Below are positions 41,977 to 50,578 of a stretch of DNA of 64,000 bases, one piece after another (the stretch's first letter is position 1; each line of letters opens with the position of its first letter). Source of the stretch: Oceanobacillus bengalensis (GTDB lineage: Bacteria > Bacillota > Bacilli > Bacillales > Amphibacillaceae); the NCBI RefSeq assembly GCF_003628445.1, contig NZ_RBZO01000009.1, positions 1-64,000 of the forward strand, written 5' to 3'. Both the position numbers and the translations under genes were made by a program. The notes under the pieces were generated by a model. It saw nothing but the letters and a program-made list of their open reading frames with translations. It did no database searches and had not been told where the DNA came from.

Positions 41977-41982
41977 TGTTAA

Positions 41983-42414
41983 CTACCATCCTTTTTCAAA
42001 ATCATCTTCTGTAATATGCGTACTTGTAATTGTACCTGAGACATTAATATTATCAGGTGTACAAAGAAATGTCTCTGTTCCAAGCTTCTGGATGTCACCA
42101 TTTAAGGCGTATACGGTACCACTAAGAAAGTCGATAATTCTTACTGCTTGATGGCGATCCACCCGTTGTAGATTCACTACCACTGCTCTTCTATTTACTA
42201 TATTATCGGCTATTTCCTGAGCTTCATTATACGTCCTTGGTTCACATAAGACAACTTTTGAATTTGGTTGTTGAACAGCTGCTAAACTAACGACATTTTT
42301 TTTACTTTTCTCACTCTGTTTTACATTATTCTCCTGTACTTGTTCTTCTTCTACGTACTCATACTCATATTCCTCATCAACAAAAAAATTCTTAATTTTA
42401 TTCTTGATACTCAT
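41983..42414 (-). CDS. sepF: Cell division protein SepF
   Basis: This 143-residue protein binds FtsZ and the membrane and helps Z-ring assembly. The N-terminal amphipathic segment [12 protein letters not shown] is the membrane anchor, an acidic linker follows ([11 protein letters not shown]), and the core (about 55-140) shows [19 protein letters not shown] and VVVNLQRVD...[21 protein letters not shown]. It is placed 6 bp before ylmG and 22 bp after ylmE. Confidence 0.95.
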   Translation of the reverse strand: MSIKNKIKNFFVDEEYEYEYVEEEQVQENNVKQSEKSKKNVVSLAAVQQPNSKVVLCEPRTYNEAQEIADNIVNRRAVVVNLQRVDRHQAVRIIDFLSGTVYALNGDIQKLGTETFLCTPDNINVSGTITSTHITEDDFEKGW

Positions 42415-42436
42415 TTACTTCACCTCACAATTTATC

Positions 42437-43117
42437 CTAATCCGAATCATTTCCTACTAAACTAGTGCCAATTCTTATATGTGTTGCGCCTTCCTCAATC
42501 GCAATCTCATAATCATTACTCATCCCCATAGACAAAAATTCACAAGGAGCATGATGTAAGCATTTCTCTTTGACTAAATCTCTAAGCTCAGCTAATTGTT
42601 TGAAATTCTCTCGAAGTTTTTCTTTATTATCGATGTGAGGTGCCATGGTCATTAAACCAACAATATGAATATTAGGGTACTCTGATAATTCTTCTATAAA
42701 TGGGATTACCTTCTCAGGAGCTAGTCCATGCTTTGATGCTTCTCCACTTACGTTAACTTGGACAAAGCAGTCTACAGGGCTACTTGCTCGCTTATTGATC
42801 TCTTTCGCTAGTGAAATCCGATCAAGTGAATGCATATAATCAATTTTGTCAATTATATCCTTCACTTTCCTTGATTGTAGGCTCCCAATAAAATGCCAAT
42901 TTACTTGTTTTCCAAACTCATTATATTTTTCTAAGAAGCCTTCATTACGATTTTCGCCAAGATTCTTAATCCCAGCGGCAATTGTCTCTTCTGCTCGTTC
43001 TATTGTAACATATTTCGTCACACCAATTATCGTTATTTCTTCAAATTTACGATTACTTTTTTCACATGCTTGTCTAATATTATTTGTTATTTGTTTTAGA
43101 TTTGTTTGAACATCCAT
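42437..43117 (-). CDS. ylmE: YggS family pyridoxal phosphate homeostasis protein
   Basis: This 226-residue protein is a YggS/PROSC-type PLP-binding TIM-barrel protein. The PLP lysine is in IIGVTKYVTIERA (about 29-41). GENRNEGFLEKY, WHFIGSLQSRK, VNVSGEASKHGL and SMGMSNDYEIAIEEGATHIRIGTSLVG complete the pattern. Homologues buffer free PLP and affect amino-acid balance but have no known catalytic activity. Confidence 0.93.
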   Translation of the reverse strand: MDVQTNLKQITNNIRQACEKSNRKFEEITIIGVTKYVTIERAEETIAAGIKNLGENRNEGFLEKYNEFGKQVNWHFIGSLQSRKVKDIIDKIDYMHSLDRISLAKEINKRASSPVDCFVQVNVSGEASKHGLAPEKVIPFIEELSEYPNIHIVGLMTMAPHIDNKEKLRENFKQLAELRDLVKEKCLHHAPCEFLSMGMSNDYEIAIEEGATHIRIGTSLVGNDSD

Positions 43118-43165
43118 TGCTACAACTTCTCCTCCCTGATGTGTACTCGCAATATGTGCAATGAT

Positions 43166-43975
43166 TCATTTTTTGAATCCAAGGAATCCTAACATTCTCC
43201 CGGTACGGCCCTTATCTCTGCGATGTGAGAAAAATAGTTCTTCATCATTATATGTACAATAGTTTGTTACTTCTATATTATGACGTAATACGCCTGATTG
43301 TAAAAGGATTTCTACATTTAATTGCTTTAAGTCTAATAAATAGCGATTATTCTTCTGTTGAATGGTTACCCTTTGTCTCATTTCATCATCGTTATGTCCT
43401 ACTACATTATGATCCACCTCGTAAACAGATTGTGATATGCATGGACCAATTACAATAAATAGATTCTCTGGCATTACTCCAACATTTTGGAATGCTTGGA
43501 CCATCTTTTCTGCTATCCGGCTAACCGTTCCCTTCCAGCCTGCATGGGCGATTCCGATGTACCCAGATACTGGATCAAAGAAAAATAAAGGAACACAATC
43601 GGCATAGAATGCAGTAAGAAGAACATCCTTTTTATTCGTAATCAGCCCATCTGTTCCTTTTATTGAACCATTATAATCAACCGAACCTTTGCCTTTATCC
43701 TTATCTTTAATAATTGCGATATTCGCTTGATGAACCTGTTCTCCTGAAACCCAGTTCCTGAGGGAAACATCTAATTTATTTGCTAATGTTTCTCTATTTT
43801 CTATTACAAGGTCTTTTTCATCTGCTACATGCAGTCCAAGGTTTAACGTTTGAAATGGAGAATTACTAACTCCCCCATTCCTTGTAGTAAATCCTGCTAT
43901 TAGATTTGGATTTAATGTTTGCCAATTTTCTATATGTAAAAAGGATTCATCACTTTGTTTGAATGGTTCGTTCAT
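43166..43975 (-). CDS. ylmD: Laccase-domain protein YlmD (YfiH family)
   Basis: This 269-residue protein is a YfiH/DUF152 multicopper-oxidase-like fold; homologues are reported as polyphenol oxidases or purine nucleoside phosphorylases/adenosine deaminases. The metal-site residues are in GEQVHQANI (near 74), ADCVPLFFFDP and GIAHAGWKGT (His-Ala-Gly-Trp). The frame is open to 44008, but the ATG at 43975 has GGGGGAG 8 nt upstream and gives MNEPFKQSDESF. Its in vivo substrate is uncertain. Confidence 0.9.
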   Translation of the reverse strand: MNEPFKQSDESFLHIENWQTLNPNLIAGFTTRNGGVSNSPFQTLNLGLHVADEKDLVIENRETLANKLDVSLRNWVSGEQVHQANIAIIKDKDKGKGSVDYNGSIKGTDGLITNKKDVLLTAFYADCVPLFFFDPVSGYIGIAHAGWKGTVSRIAEKMVQAFQNVGVMPENLFIVIGPCISQSVYEVDHNVVGHNDDEMRQRVTIQQKNNRYLLDLKQLNVEILLQSGVLRHNIEVTNYCTYNDEELFFSHRRDKGRTGRMLGFLGFKK

Positions 43976-44051
43976 TACTGCTGCTCCCCCTGTCATTGTT
44001 TGTACCATTTTAACATATTTTGTTGTGCATTATCTTAATTACCTTACACAC

Positions 44052-44312
44052 TTAAGTTTGCGTTAGAAGTAGTGGTCCCTTCGCCTCTCGAACAAGAATG
44101 ACATCTGAACCTATTCTGACAATTTGATTCCACCCAACGATAAGTTCATCTGCTTTACTAAATAAACTACCTTTTTTATCTTTTACCATAATAATAATCG
44201 CTTCAATCTTCCCAGTATCCGGATTAATATCTAAATCCGTAATATTCCCAAGCCTTCTTCCATCTTCAATCAATATTACCTCTTTTAGTTGTAGTTCAGA
44301 TAACGTTACCAC
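44052..44312 (-). CDS. ylmC: PRC-barrel protein, YlmC/YmxH family
   Basis: This 86-residue protein is a PRC-barrel YlmC/YmxH-type sporulation-associated protein of unknown function: LSELQLKEVILIEDGRRLGNITDLDINPDTGKIEAIIIMV, then VGWNQIVRIGSDVILV. The start is taken as GTG at 44312, since AAGGTGGGTGAT lies upstream; an in-frame ATG at 44345 gives an unrelated extension. It lies directly after sigG, as in many Bacillaceae. Confidence 0.85.
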   Translation of the reverse strand: MVTLSELQLKEVILIEDGRRLGNITDLDINPDTGKIEAIIIMVKDKKGSLFSKADELIVGWNQIVRIGSDVILVREAKGPLLLTQT

Positions 44313-44393
44313 TATAATCACCCACCTTGTTCTAAATATATGCATGAAAACGTAATAATTTCATACATATACAAAATAATTAAAACAGAAAAA

Positions 44394-44421
44394 GGGAAAA
44401 GGTTGTCAGTCACCTTTTCCC
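44394..44421 (-). terminator. Terminator of sigG
   Basis: GGGAAAAGGT(T) and its complement form an 11-bp stem followed on the minus strand by TTTTTCTGTTTT, 22 bp after the sigG stop. Confidence 0.85.
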
Positions 44422-44443
44422 TTTTTTAAAATATTAACGTTTT

Positions 44444-45229
44444 TTAGCCTTCAAACATTTGCTTATTCATCTGACTAATCGCAGCTTTTTCCAACCTTGA
44501 TACTTGTGCCTGAGATATTCCAATTTCATCTGCAACTTCCATCTGTGTCTTTCCTTGATAAAAACGTTTATTCAGTATCATTTTTTCACGTTCATTAAGC
44601 TTGTACATTCCCTCTTTTAAGGAAATTTTATCGACCCATGTTGAATCCTTGTCTTTATCATCACTAATTTGATCCAAAACGAAGATTGGATCTCCGCCAT
44701 CGTTATAAATTGGTTCAAATAAAGAGACAGGGTCTTGGATGGCGTCCATAGCAAATACAATATCTTGATGAGGTATTCCCATTTCTTCTGCTATCTCAGC
44801 AGGAGTGGGCTCTTTTGATGACTTGGCTATCAAACTTTCCCTTACTTGTAATGCCTTATAAGCAATGTCTCTTAATGACCTTGATACCCTTATCGGGTTA
44901 TTGTCTCGGAGATATCTTCTAATTTCTCCAATAATCATTGGAACAGCATACGTGGAAAACCTTACATTATGTCCTAAATCAAAATTATCAATTGATTTCA
45001 TTAAACCGATGCAACCCACTTGAAAAAGATCATCGACATATTCTCCACGATTATTAAATCGTTGGATCACGCTTAATACTAACCGAAGATTCCCGTTTAC
45101 TAGTTCTTCCCTTGCTGATAAATTGTCTTCCTGTTGCACCTTGATGAACAACGCTCGCATTTCTTCATTGGTGAGTACTGGCAACTTTGATGTATCAACC
45201 CCACAGATTTCAACCTTATGTCTAATCAT
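44444..45229 (-). CDS. sigG: RNA polymerase sporulation sigma factor SigG
   Basis: This 261-residue protein is the late forespore sigma factor G. It starts with the family-specific region RHKVEICGVDTSKLPVLTNEEMR, which binds anti-sigma factors. Region 2 has DDLFQVGCIGLMKSIDNFD and VRFSTYAVPMIIGEIRRYLRD; region 4 has LNEREKMILNKRFYQGKTQMEVADEIGISQAQVSRLEKAA. It lies downstream of sigE and has its own sigma-F-type promoter. A terminator follows. Confidence 0.96.
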   Translation of the reverse strand: MIRHKVEICGVDTSKLPVLTNEEMRALFIKVQQEDNLSAREELVNGNLRLVLSVIQRFNNRGEYVDDLFQVGCIGLMKSIDNFDLGHNVRFSTYAVPMIIGEIRRYLRDNNPIRVSRSLRDIAYKALQVRESLIAKSSKEPTPAEIAEEMGIPHQDIVFAMDAIQDPVSLFEPIYNDGGDPIFVLDQISDDKDKDSTWVDKISLKEGMYKLNEREKMILNKRFYQGKTQMEVADEIGISQAQVSRLEKAAISQMNKQMFEG

Positions 45230-45266
45230 TATGTTTACCCTCCCAGATGGTAATGCTGTTCAAGGA

Positions 45267-45296
45267 CAGTATCTCCCCTGGAAGGTGTTTTTATGC
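45267..45296 (-). promoter_or_regulatory. Sigma-F-type promoter of sigG
   Basis: On the minus strand GCATA (45292-45296) and GGAGATACTG (45267-45276) are separated by 15 bp. They match the sigma-F consensus (GYATA, GGNNANANTR) at every defined position and lie about 38 bp before sigG, which is sigma-F dependent in B. subtilis. Confidence 0.75.
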
Positions 45297-45351
45297 AAAA
45301 GCATCAATTTGAAAAAATTGCCATATCAAGTAGAATCTTTGTTAAATAAGG

Positions 45352-46077
45352 CTAGACCATCTTATTAAATTCCTTTTTTAGCCTCCTAATAATCTTTTTC
45401 TCTAGTCTTGAAATATACGATTGTGAAATACCTAACATATCCGCAACATCCTTTTGCGTCATTTCATCCTGACCAATTAGACCAAATCTAAGTTCCATAA
45501 TTTGCTTTTCCCTATCATTCAACTTGGATAATGCTGATTTTAGTAAGGATTTGTCAACATCTGATTCTAGAGCCTTTGTTATAATATCATCATCCGTTCC
45601 AAGTACATCAGATAGTAAAAGTTCATTTCCATCCCAATCAATGTTTAATGGCTCATCAAAGGATACTTCTGACTTCAATTTATTATTTCTTCTTAAGTAC
45701 ATTAATATTTCATTTTCAATACATCTGGACGCATAGGTTGCTAATTTTATTTTTTTCTCTGGATTAAACGTATTAACAGCTTTAATTAGTCCAATAGTAC
45801 CAATACTTATTAAATCCTCTATATTGATCCCTGTATTCTCAAACTTACGGGCGATGTAAACGACTAACCTTAAGTTTCGTTCAATTAAAACCGCTCTAGC
45901 TGTTTTATCTCCTTTAGGTAATAATATTAATAATTCCTGTTCTTCTTGTTTAGATAGTGGTGGCGGCAGGGCCTCACTACCACCAATATAGTAAATCTCA
46001 TCAGATTTAATTCCAAATTTAATTAATAATTTATACCATTGTAATTTAAATTGTAAGCGAACCTTCCACCATTTCAC
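45352..46077 (-). CDS. sigE: RNA polymerase sporulation sigma factor SigE (pro-form)
   Basis: This 241-residue protein is pro-sigma-E of the mother cell. The N-terminal pro-sequence ([22 protein letters not shown], about 1-27) is amphipathic and is removed by SpoIIGA near the [14 protein letters not shown] segment. Region 2 ([39 protein letters not shown]) and region 4 ([15 protein letters not shown]...[20 protein letters not shown]) are complete. The start is GTG with AGAGGAGAG upstream; an ATG nearby is out of frame. It follows spoIIGA by 15 bp. Confidence 0.96.
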   Translation of the reverse strand: MKWWKVRLQFKLQWYKLLIKFGIKSDEIYYIGGSEALPPPLSKQEEQELLILLPKGDKTARAVLIERNLRLVVYIARKFENTGINIEDLISIGTIGLIKAVNTFNPEKKIKLATYASRCIENEILMYLRRNNKLKSEVSFDEPLNIDWDGNELLLSDVLGTDDDIITKALESDVDKSLLKSALSKLNDREKQIMELRFGLIGQDEMTQKDVADMLGISQSYISRLEKKIIRRLKKEFNKMV

Positions 46078-46092
46078 CTATTATCTCTCCTC

Positions 46093-47013
46093 TTATGCTG
46101 AATGAATTGCAGCTAATTGAATAATTTGTGGATGCAGTAAGCAATGATAGCTCCTATCTTTCGTTAGCTCTGCAAACTGAATCCCAATTAATACCTTCCC
46201 TGTTACAATTTTCTGATCGCCATAATAAATGATTATTTTTTCAGGTCGAATAGCTAATAAAAACATACTACTACCTTGAACACCTTGAAATGGAATAATT
46301 TGTACCAAGTGCTCCCATTCTTTTGGTATTAACTCCAAATCAAAGCTTTCACTTGCTCTTTGTAATAATTGCAAATCCTCCTCGGAAAACCAATTCTTTA
46401 AAAATAGTTCATCACAGATTACTACCGGCTTCTTAGTGAGCGGATCATTTAATTGGTTGCCGCTGTCAATATAACCATTCGTGGAAAAACTTTTTTCTTT
46501 AATTTGAATAGTTACTGAATAGAGGCTGTTGTAACGAATTTTTTCTATTACATGCTTGTCCATACGGGCCTTAGTAAATAACCAAACGAGAGGAAAACCA
46601 ATGATAACAAACAACCAACTAACAGGATCCCCATAACCATGATTAACTGTAGAGAAAACACCAGATGATAATGTAACTGGATTTGAAAAAAGAAAATGCA
46701 GTCCTAAGAGTCCACCTCCTATTGCAAATGTCGTGAAGTAAAATAATAAAAGTAGTTTAAAGAATCGATAAATCGTTATAAAACCAAAAGAACATAATAT
46801 AATAAAAAGAGAAAATAGTAGTTTACCTATTACACTTGTAAAAAACGAATCTGGAAAATATAAGGTAACAGGTACGATCAAGGAAGCAACCAATGCACCA
46901 AATACAACTCTAATTTTTCTCGTGCTATCTCGTGCCAAAGCTTGTGTGAGCATTAGAAGCATAAGATCTAGGCAAAAATTTAATGCCCATACAGCATCAA
47001 GATATATCGTCAA
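46093..47013 (-). CDS. spoIIGA: Sigma-E processing peptidase SpoIIGA
   Basis: This 306-residue membrane-embedded aspartic protease cleaves pro-sigma-E at the onset of mother-cell gene expression. Five hydrophobic helices occupy about residues 5-150. The catalytic Asp lies in the soluble domain in NGYIDSGNQLNDPLTKKPV (about 178-196). IPFQGVQGSSMFLLAIRPEKI is also typical. The start is TTG with GAAGGA just upstream. Co-transcription with sigE couples protease and substrate. Confidence 0.93.
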   Translation of the reverse strand: MTIYLDAVWALNFCLDLMLLMLTQALARDSTRKIRVVFGALVASLIVPVTLYFPDSFFTSVIGKLLFSLFIILCSFGFITIYRFFKLLLLFYFTTFAIGGGLLGLHFLFSNPVTLSSGVFSTVNHGYGDPVSWLFVIIGFPLVWLFTKARMDKHVIEKIRYNSLYSVTIQIKEKSFSTNGYIDSGNQLNDPLTKKPVVICDELFLKNWFSEEDLQLLQRASESFDLELIPKEWEHLVQIIPFQGVQGSSMFLLAIRPEKIIIYYGDQKIVTGKVLIGIQFAELTKDRSYHCLLHPQIIQLAAIHSA

Positions 47014-47065
47014 GTTCCTTCTTCCTCTCTTAACTATGAGGACTCATGTATAAGATTTTATAGAA

Positions 47066-47152
47066 AGTATACCCAATACACAGGGCAAAGTCTGTCACTT
47101 CTTGTATGCAGAATTAGGCTAATTTTAACTAGTTATCGACAAGATTGTCGGG
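47066..47152 (-). promoter_or_regulatory. Spo0A-controlled sigma-A promoter of spoIIGA-sigE
   Basis: On the minus strand GTGACA (47093-47098) and TATACT (47066-47071) are 21 bp apart, close to the unusually long spacing known for the B. subtilis spoIIG promoter. Upstream lie two Spo0A-box-like sites in inverted orientation: TTGTCGATA (47134-47142) and the complement of ATTGTCGGG (47144-47152). The match to the known arrangement is good but by eye. Confidence 0.65.
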
Positions 47153-47256
47153 AGATTTTTTTGGATAAAATGGGAGACGATAGAGGAACAAGTTAGCATA
47201 TTCTAACAGATTGATATTTAAAGCTCTTATTGTATTTATTGCATTATTAATCTAAA

Positions 47257-47475
47257 GTGCGGACTTATTTAATTCAGTATTGTGTGAAGCACGTCGTTCC
47301 GGAAACACACTTCGCTTTTGACGGGCGGCTGGTGAGCCTACTACGTGCTATCGCACTCCATAGTCTCACCTAGGCCTGTCCTCCCGTAGGACAGGGAAGG
47401 CTACGTCAGCTTTTGCTTCGCACGCAGAAAAAGTGAACTTCTTTTTCAAGGAGTCTTCGTGTGTTTCCTCCACTA
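47257..47475 (-). repeat. Dispersed structured repeat (reverse), carrying a mini-element
   Basis: GGAAACACAC (47301-47310) pairs with GTGTGTTTCC (47459-47468). Outside the insert it is almost identical to 20683-20842, from GGACTTATTTAATTCAGTATTG to TTTCCTCCACT. A 58-bp insert plus a duplicated AGG separates CCCGTAGG from AGTCTTCG, which are adjacent in the 20.7-kb copy. Confidence 0.8.
47391..47448 (+). mobile_element. 58-bp mini-insertion element, copy A
   Basis: It begins ACAGGGAAGGCTACGTCAGC and ends CTTCTTTTTCA, flanked by AGG at 47388-47390 and 47449-47451. Comparison with the unoccupied copy at about 20807-20822 shows a clean insertion with a 3-bp duplication. GAAAAAG and CTTTTTC near the 3' end pair. 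It has no coding capacity and no terminal inverted repeats. Confidence 0.72.
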
Positions 47476-47590
47476 AGATTCTGCTCTACTTTTCTTAACT
47501 AGTAAAAAGATGATTATGTGAAATCAGCTAACCAAAACGTGTTTTATGGTATATAGTCTAAAAATTATCTAGAGCAGCTATCTAAGCGGA

Positions 47591-47790
47591 GGCAGAATAC
47601 GAAGACTCCTGCGGGAAAAGCACGTGTCCGAAGACCCCGCAGCGGTGGTCTTTCCGCGAGGAGGCTGAGGCCGTGCCCTAAGGTCCGCGAAGTATTCTGC
47701 CGGAGCGAAAGACAGCGCAAATCATTATAAGTGTAAGCGAGAGCTAAACTATATTGAAAATTAAAGAAATCAACAATCTATATACATTAC
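47591..47790 (+). repeat. Dispersed structured repeat (forward)
   Basis: GGCAGAATAC (47591-47600) pairs with GTATTCTGCC (47692-47701). Relative to the copy at 1-195, position 9 of the stem has changed from G-C to A-T on both arms together. The core has GAAGACTCCTGCGGG, GCACGTGTCCGAAGACC, GGTCTTTCCGCGAGGAGGCTGAGGCCGTGCCC. GGAGCGA and a tail with GCGAGAGCTAAACTATA follow. Confidence 0.82.
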
Positions 47791-47845
47791 GTCTCAGTCT
47801 ATATCTTTTTAAAAAGCAACATTCTCATAAAATATAGCAACAAAA

Positions 47846-47876
47846 AAAGCAAACGAGATATGCTCCCGTTTGCTTT
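47846..47876 (-). terminator. Terminator of ftsZ
   Basis: AAAGCAAACG and CGTTTGCTTT pair, followed on the minus strand by TTTTG. It lies 24 bp after the ftsZ stop and ends the ftsA-ftsZ transcript. Confidence 0.88.
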
Positions 47877-47899
47877 AAAGTAGAAATATTAAAAACTAC

Positions 47900-49036
47900 T
47901 TATCTTCTATTTCGGTTTCTATTTCTAAGGAATGTTGGGATATCAAGTTCGTCGTCTTCTTGTCTTGGACGTTGTACTTGCTCCCTTTGAACAGGCTCTT
48001 CTTTCGTTGCCGCATGTTGATTATGAACAACTTGACGTTGTTGTTGTTGCTGAGGTCTTTGCTTAGGCTCAGGTTTTTTAATCACATCATCAAAACCAGT
48101 GGCAATAACCGTTACAACAATTTCATCTGTTAAGTTTTCATTTATAACCGAACCGAAGATTACATTCACTTCTTTATCAGCTGCAGATGTAACTAAATCT
48201 GCAGCTTCTTGAACTTCATATAAGCTAAGGTTCGTTCCACCTGTAATATTCATTAAAATACCGTGTGCTCCATCAATAGATGTTTCTAGTAATGGAGACG
48301 ATATAGCTTTTTTCGCAGCTTCTGTTGCTCGAGTTTCACCGGTAGCAATACCGATACCCATTAACGCAGAACCTTTATCAAACATAATCGTCTTCACATC
48401 AGCAAAGTCAACGTTAATAAGACCTGGCTTAGCAATTAAATCAGATATACCTTGTACACCTTGTCTTAATACATTGTCTGCTTCACGGAATGCTTCAAGC
48501 ATAGGTGTGTTTTTATCCACAATTTCAAGCAAACGATCATTCGGGATAACGATTAGTGTATCAACACTTTCTTTTAATGCTTCAATTCCAGATACAGCTT
48601 GAGTTGATCGTCTTCTTCCTTCAAAAGAAAACGGTCTTGTCACAACACCCACCGTTAATGCACCTAAATCTTTTGCAACTTGTGCTATTACAGGAGCAGC
48701 ACCCGTTCCAGTACCACCGCCCATTCCAGCAGTTACAAAGACCATGTCAGCACCTTGGAGAACTTCTTCAATTTGTTCTTTGCTTTCTTCTGCTGCTTTT
48801 TTACCAACTTCCGGATTTGCACCTGCACCTAATCCTCTAGTTAACTTACCACCTATTTGTATTTTTAGCTCGGCTTTAGATAAATTTAATGCTTGTGCAT
48901 CCGTATTTACTGCAATAAATTCTACACCCTCTACACCGTGTTCAATCATCCGGTTGACAGCATTATTACCACCGCCGCCTACACCGATTACTTTAATCGT
49001 TGCTAGTTCCTCCATATTTGTATCAAACTCTAACAT
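47900..49036 (-). CDS. ftsZ: Cell division protein FtsZ
   Basis: This 378-residue tubulin homologue forms the division ring. The N-terminal [21 protein letters not shown] and the tubulin signature [21 protein letters not shown] (about 102-122) bind GTP; the T7 region has [12 protein letters not shown] Gln/Pro/Arg-rich linker (about 320-360) leads to the C-terminal peptide [18 protein letters not shown], which binds FtsA and SepF. It is 73 bp after ftsA. Confidence 0.97.
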   Translation of the reverse strand: MLEFDTNMEELATIKVIGVGGGGNNAVNRMIEHGVEGVEFIAVNTDAQALNLSKAELKIQIGGKLTRGLGAGANPEVGKKAAEESKEQIEEVLQGADMVFVTAGMGGGTGTGAAPVIAQVAKDLGALTVGVVTRPFSFEGRRRSTQAVSGIEALKESVDTLIVIPNDRLLEIVDKNTPMLEAFREADNVLRQGVQGISDLIAKPGLINVDFADVKTIMFDKGSALMGIGIATGETRATEAAKKAISSPLLETSIDGAHGILMNITGGTNLSLYEVQEAADLVTSAADKEVNVIFGSVINENLTDEIVVTVIATGFDDVIKKPEPKQRPQQQQQRQVVHNQHAATKEEPVQREQVQRPRQEDDELDIPTFLRNRNRNRR

Positions 49037-49109
49037 AATTCGTTCCTCCTAATTATAATGCGAAAATCACAAGCGTTTTATCATTCAAGTTGTTGGGAGT
49101 TAGTTTTGT

Positions 49110-50399
49110 TTAATCAAAGAAATATTTAAATAGATTTGCTACTTTGCCTGTTTCTTTTTTCTTTTTCTCTTTTGGTTCACTAGATTTCACTTGATTAGGG
49201 TTATTACTACGCTTTTGTTTTGTCTCGCTTCCATCCATATGAACGCCTAGGTGTAAATCTTTACCTTGAATTTTGGCATTTCGATAAGCAAATTGTAAAA
49301 TTCCTACACCAGCAGTAAATTGGGGTTCACGAACTCCAATGTAATCAGGGATAGCAATACGGACATTTGACCTGAATAGGTCTTGTGCCAACTCTAGTAC
49401 ACCTGGCATTGCCATCGTACCGCCTGTTAACACATATCCACCAGGCAGTTCTTGATAACCTGTTTTTCTAATTTCTCTTTCTACATAAGCATAAATTTCT
49501 TCGAGTCTTGCTTCAATCATATCAGAAATTTCTAACTGATTGTAGGCATGTTTCTGATTACTTCCTATAATGGAGACTTCAAATGTTTCATCTTCCACTG
49601 CATCATCGTAAAAAGCATGTCCATAATTAAGTTTTGCATCTTCTGCCTCTTCTGTTGACGTTTTAAGACCAATTGATAAGTCCTTCGTAATATTATTTCC
49701 TCCGAGACTGATTACACTAGTTGCTTGAAGATGATCATTCTCAAAAACTGAAACCGTTGTACAACCACCACCAATATCAATAAGAGCAACGCCAAGATTC
49801 TTCTCATCTGACGATAATGCAATCGTACCTGCTGCAAGAGGCTGTAAACATATATCAGCTATTTGTAAGTTAGCACGTTCCACACACTTTAATATATTAT
49901 GTAAAACTGTTTTTGAACAAGTGATAATTGTTCCTTCCATCTCTAATCGGACACCTATCATTCCTCGAGGATCTGTGATCTCATCCAAACCGTCAACAAT
50001 GAACTGTTTAGGAATGACATCGATAATTTCTCGCTCAGGAGGAATAGAAATCACTTGTGCTCCATCTATAACCCTTCTTATATCTTCATCACCAATTTCA
50101 CGATCTTCACTTTGAACGGCAACAACACCGTGACACGGTCTGAGATCAATATGGTTGCCATTAATTCCAACAACTACTCTCTCAATTTGCATGCCAACCA
50201 TTCGTTCAGCTTGCTCTACTGCACTTCTAATCGATTGGACCGTTTGATCAATGTCGACGATTGCACCTTTCTTCATTCCATTGGATTTGGCAGTTCCTAC
50301 ACCAATTATATTTAGAGAATCATTCAATACTTCTCCGATAATTACTTTAATTTTTGTTGTTCCTATATCAAGACTTACGAGTATTTCGCTGTTATTCAA
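49110..50399 (-). CDS. ftsA: Cell division protein FtsA
   Basis: This 429-residue actin-like protein tethers FtsZ to the membrane. Actin-fold phosphate loops are VSLDIGTTKIKVIIGEV (about 7-23) and VALIDIGGGCTTVSVFE (about 204-220), with the 1C subdomain (about 85-160) between them and VLTGGTMAMPGVLELA later. A basic linker (KQKRSNNPNQ...PKEKKKKETGK) ends in the amphipathic membrane helix KVANLFKYFFD. ylxW, ylxX and sbp, which lie upstream in B. subtilis, are not present. Confidence 0.96.
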   Translation of the reverse strand: MNNSEILVSLDIGTTKIKVIIGEVLNDSLNIIGVGTAKSNGMKKGAIVDIDQTVQSIRSAVEQAERMVGMQIERVVVGINGNHIDLRPCHGVVAVQSEDREIGDEDIRRVIDGAQVISIPPEREIIDVIPKQFIVDGLDEITDPRGMIGVRLEMEGTIITCSKTVLHNILKCVERANLQIADICLQPLAAGTIALSSDEKNLGVALIDIGGGCTTVSVFENDHLQATSVISLGGNNITKDLSIGLKTSTEEAEDAKLNYGHAFYDDAVEDETFEVSIIGSNQKHAYNQLEISDMIEARLEEIYAYVEREIRKTGYQELPGGYVLTGGTMAMPGVLELAQDLFRSNVRIAIPDYIGVREPQFTAGVGILQFAYRNAKIQGKDLHLGVHMDGSETKQKRSNNPNQVKSSEPKEKKKKETGKVANLFKYFFD

Positions 50400-50578
50400 A
50401 AGAAGGCACCTCCAAATTCGACATACACCCTTAAAATTAGATGCATTTAAACTTAATCAATTATTATCAGTCACTAGTTTTATAGATTATGACTTCGCAA
50501 TATATAGATATTTCCACAAGAAACACGCATATTCCTTTAATTTTCGAAAAAAATGTTTTCTAGTGGCTGTTACACATA

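Larger units (their letters stand above)
47153..47845. other. Gene-free spacer between spoIIGA and ftsZ, filled with repeats
   Basis: No gene is supported. The B. subtilis counterpart holds the bpr protease gene, absent here. The spacer contains a reverse-oriented structured repeat carrying a mini-element (47257-47475) and a forward-oriented structured repeat (47591-47790), so the two face each other, followed by the ftsZ terminator. Confidence 0.75.
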
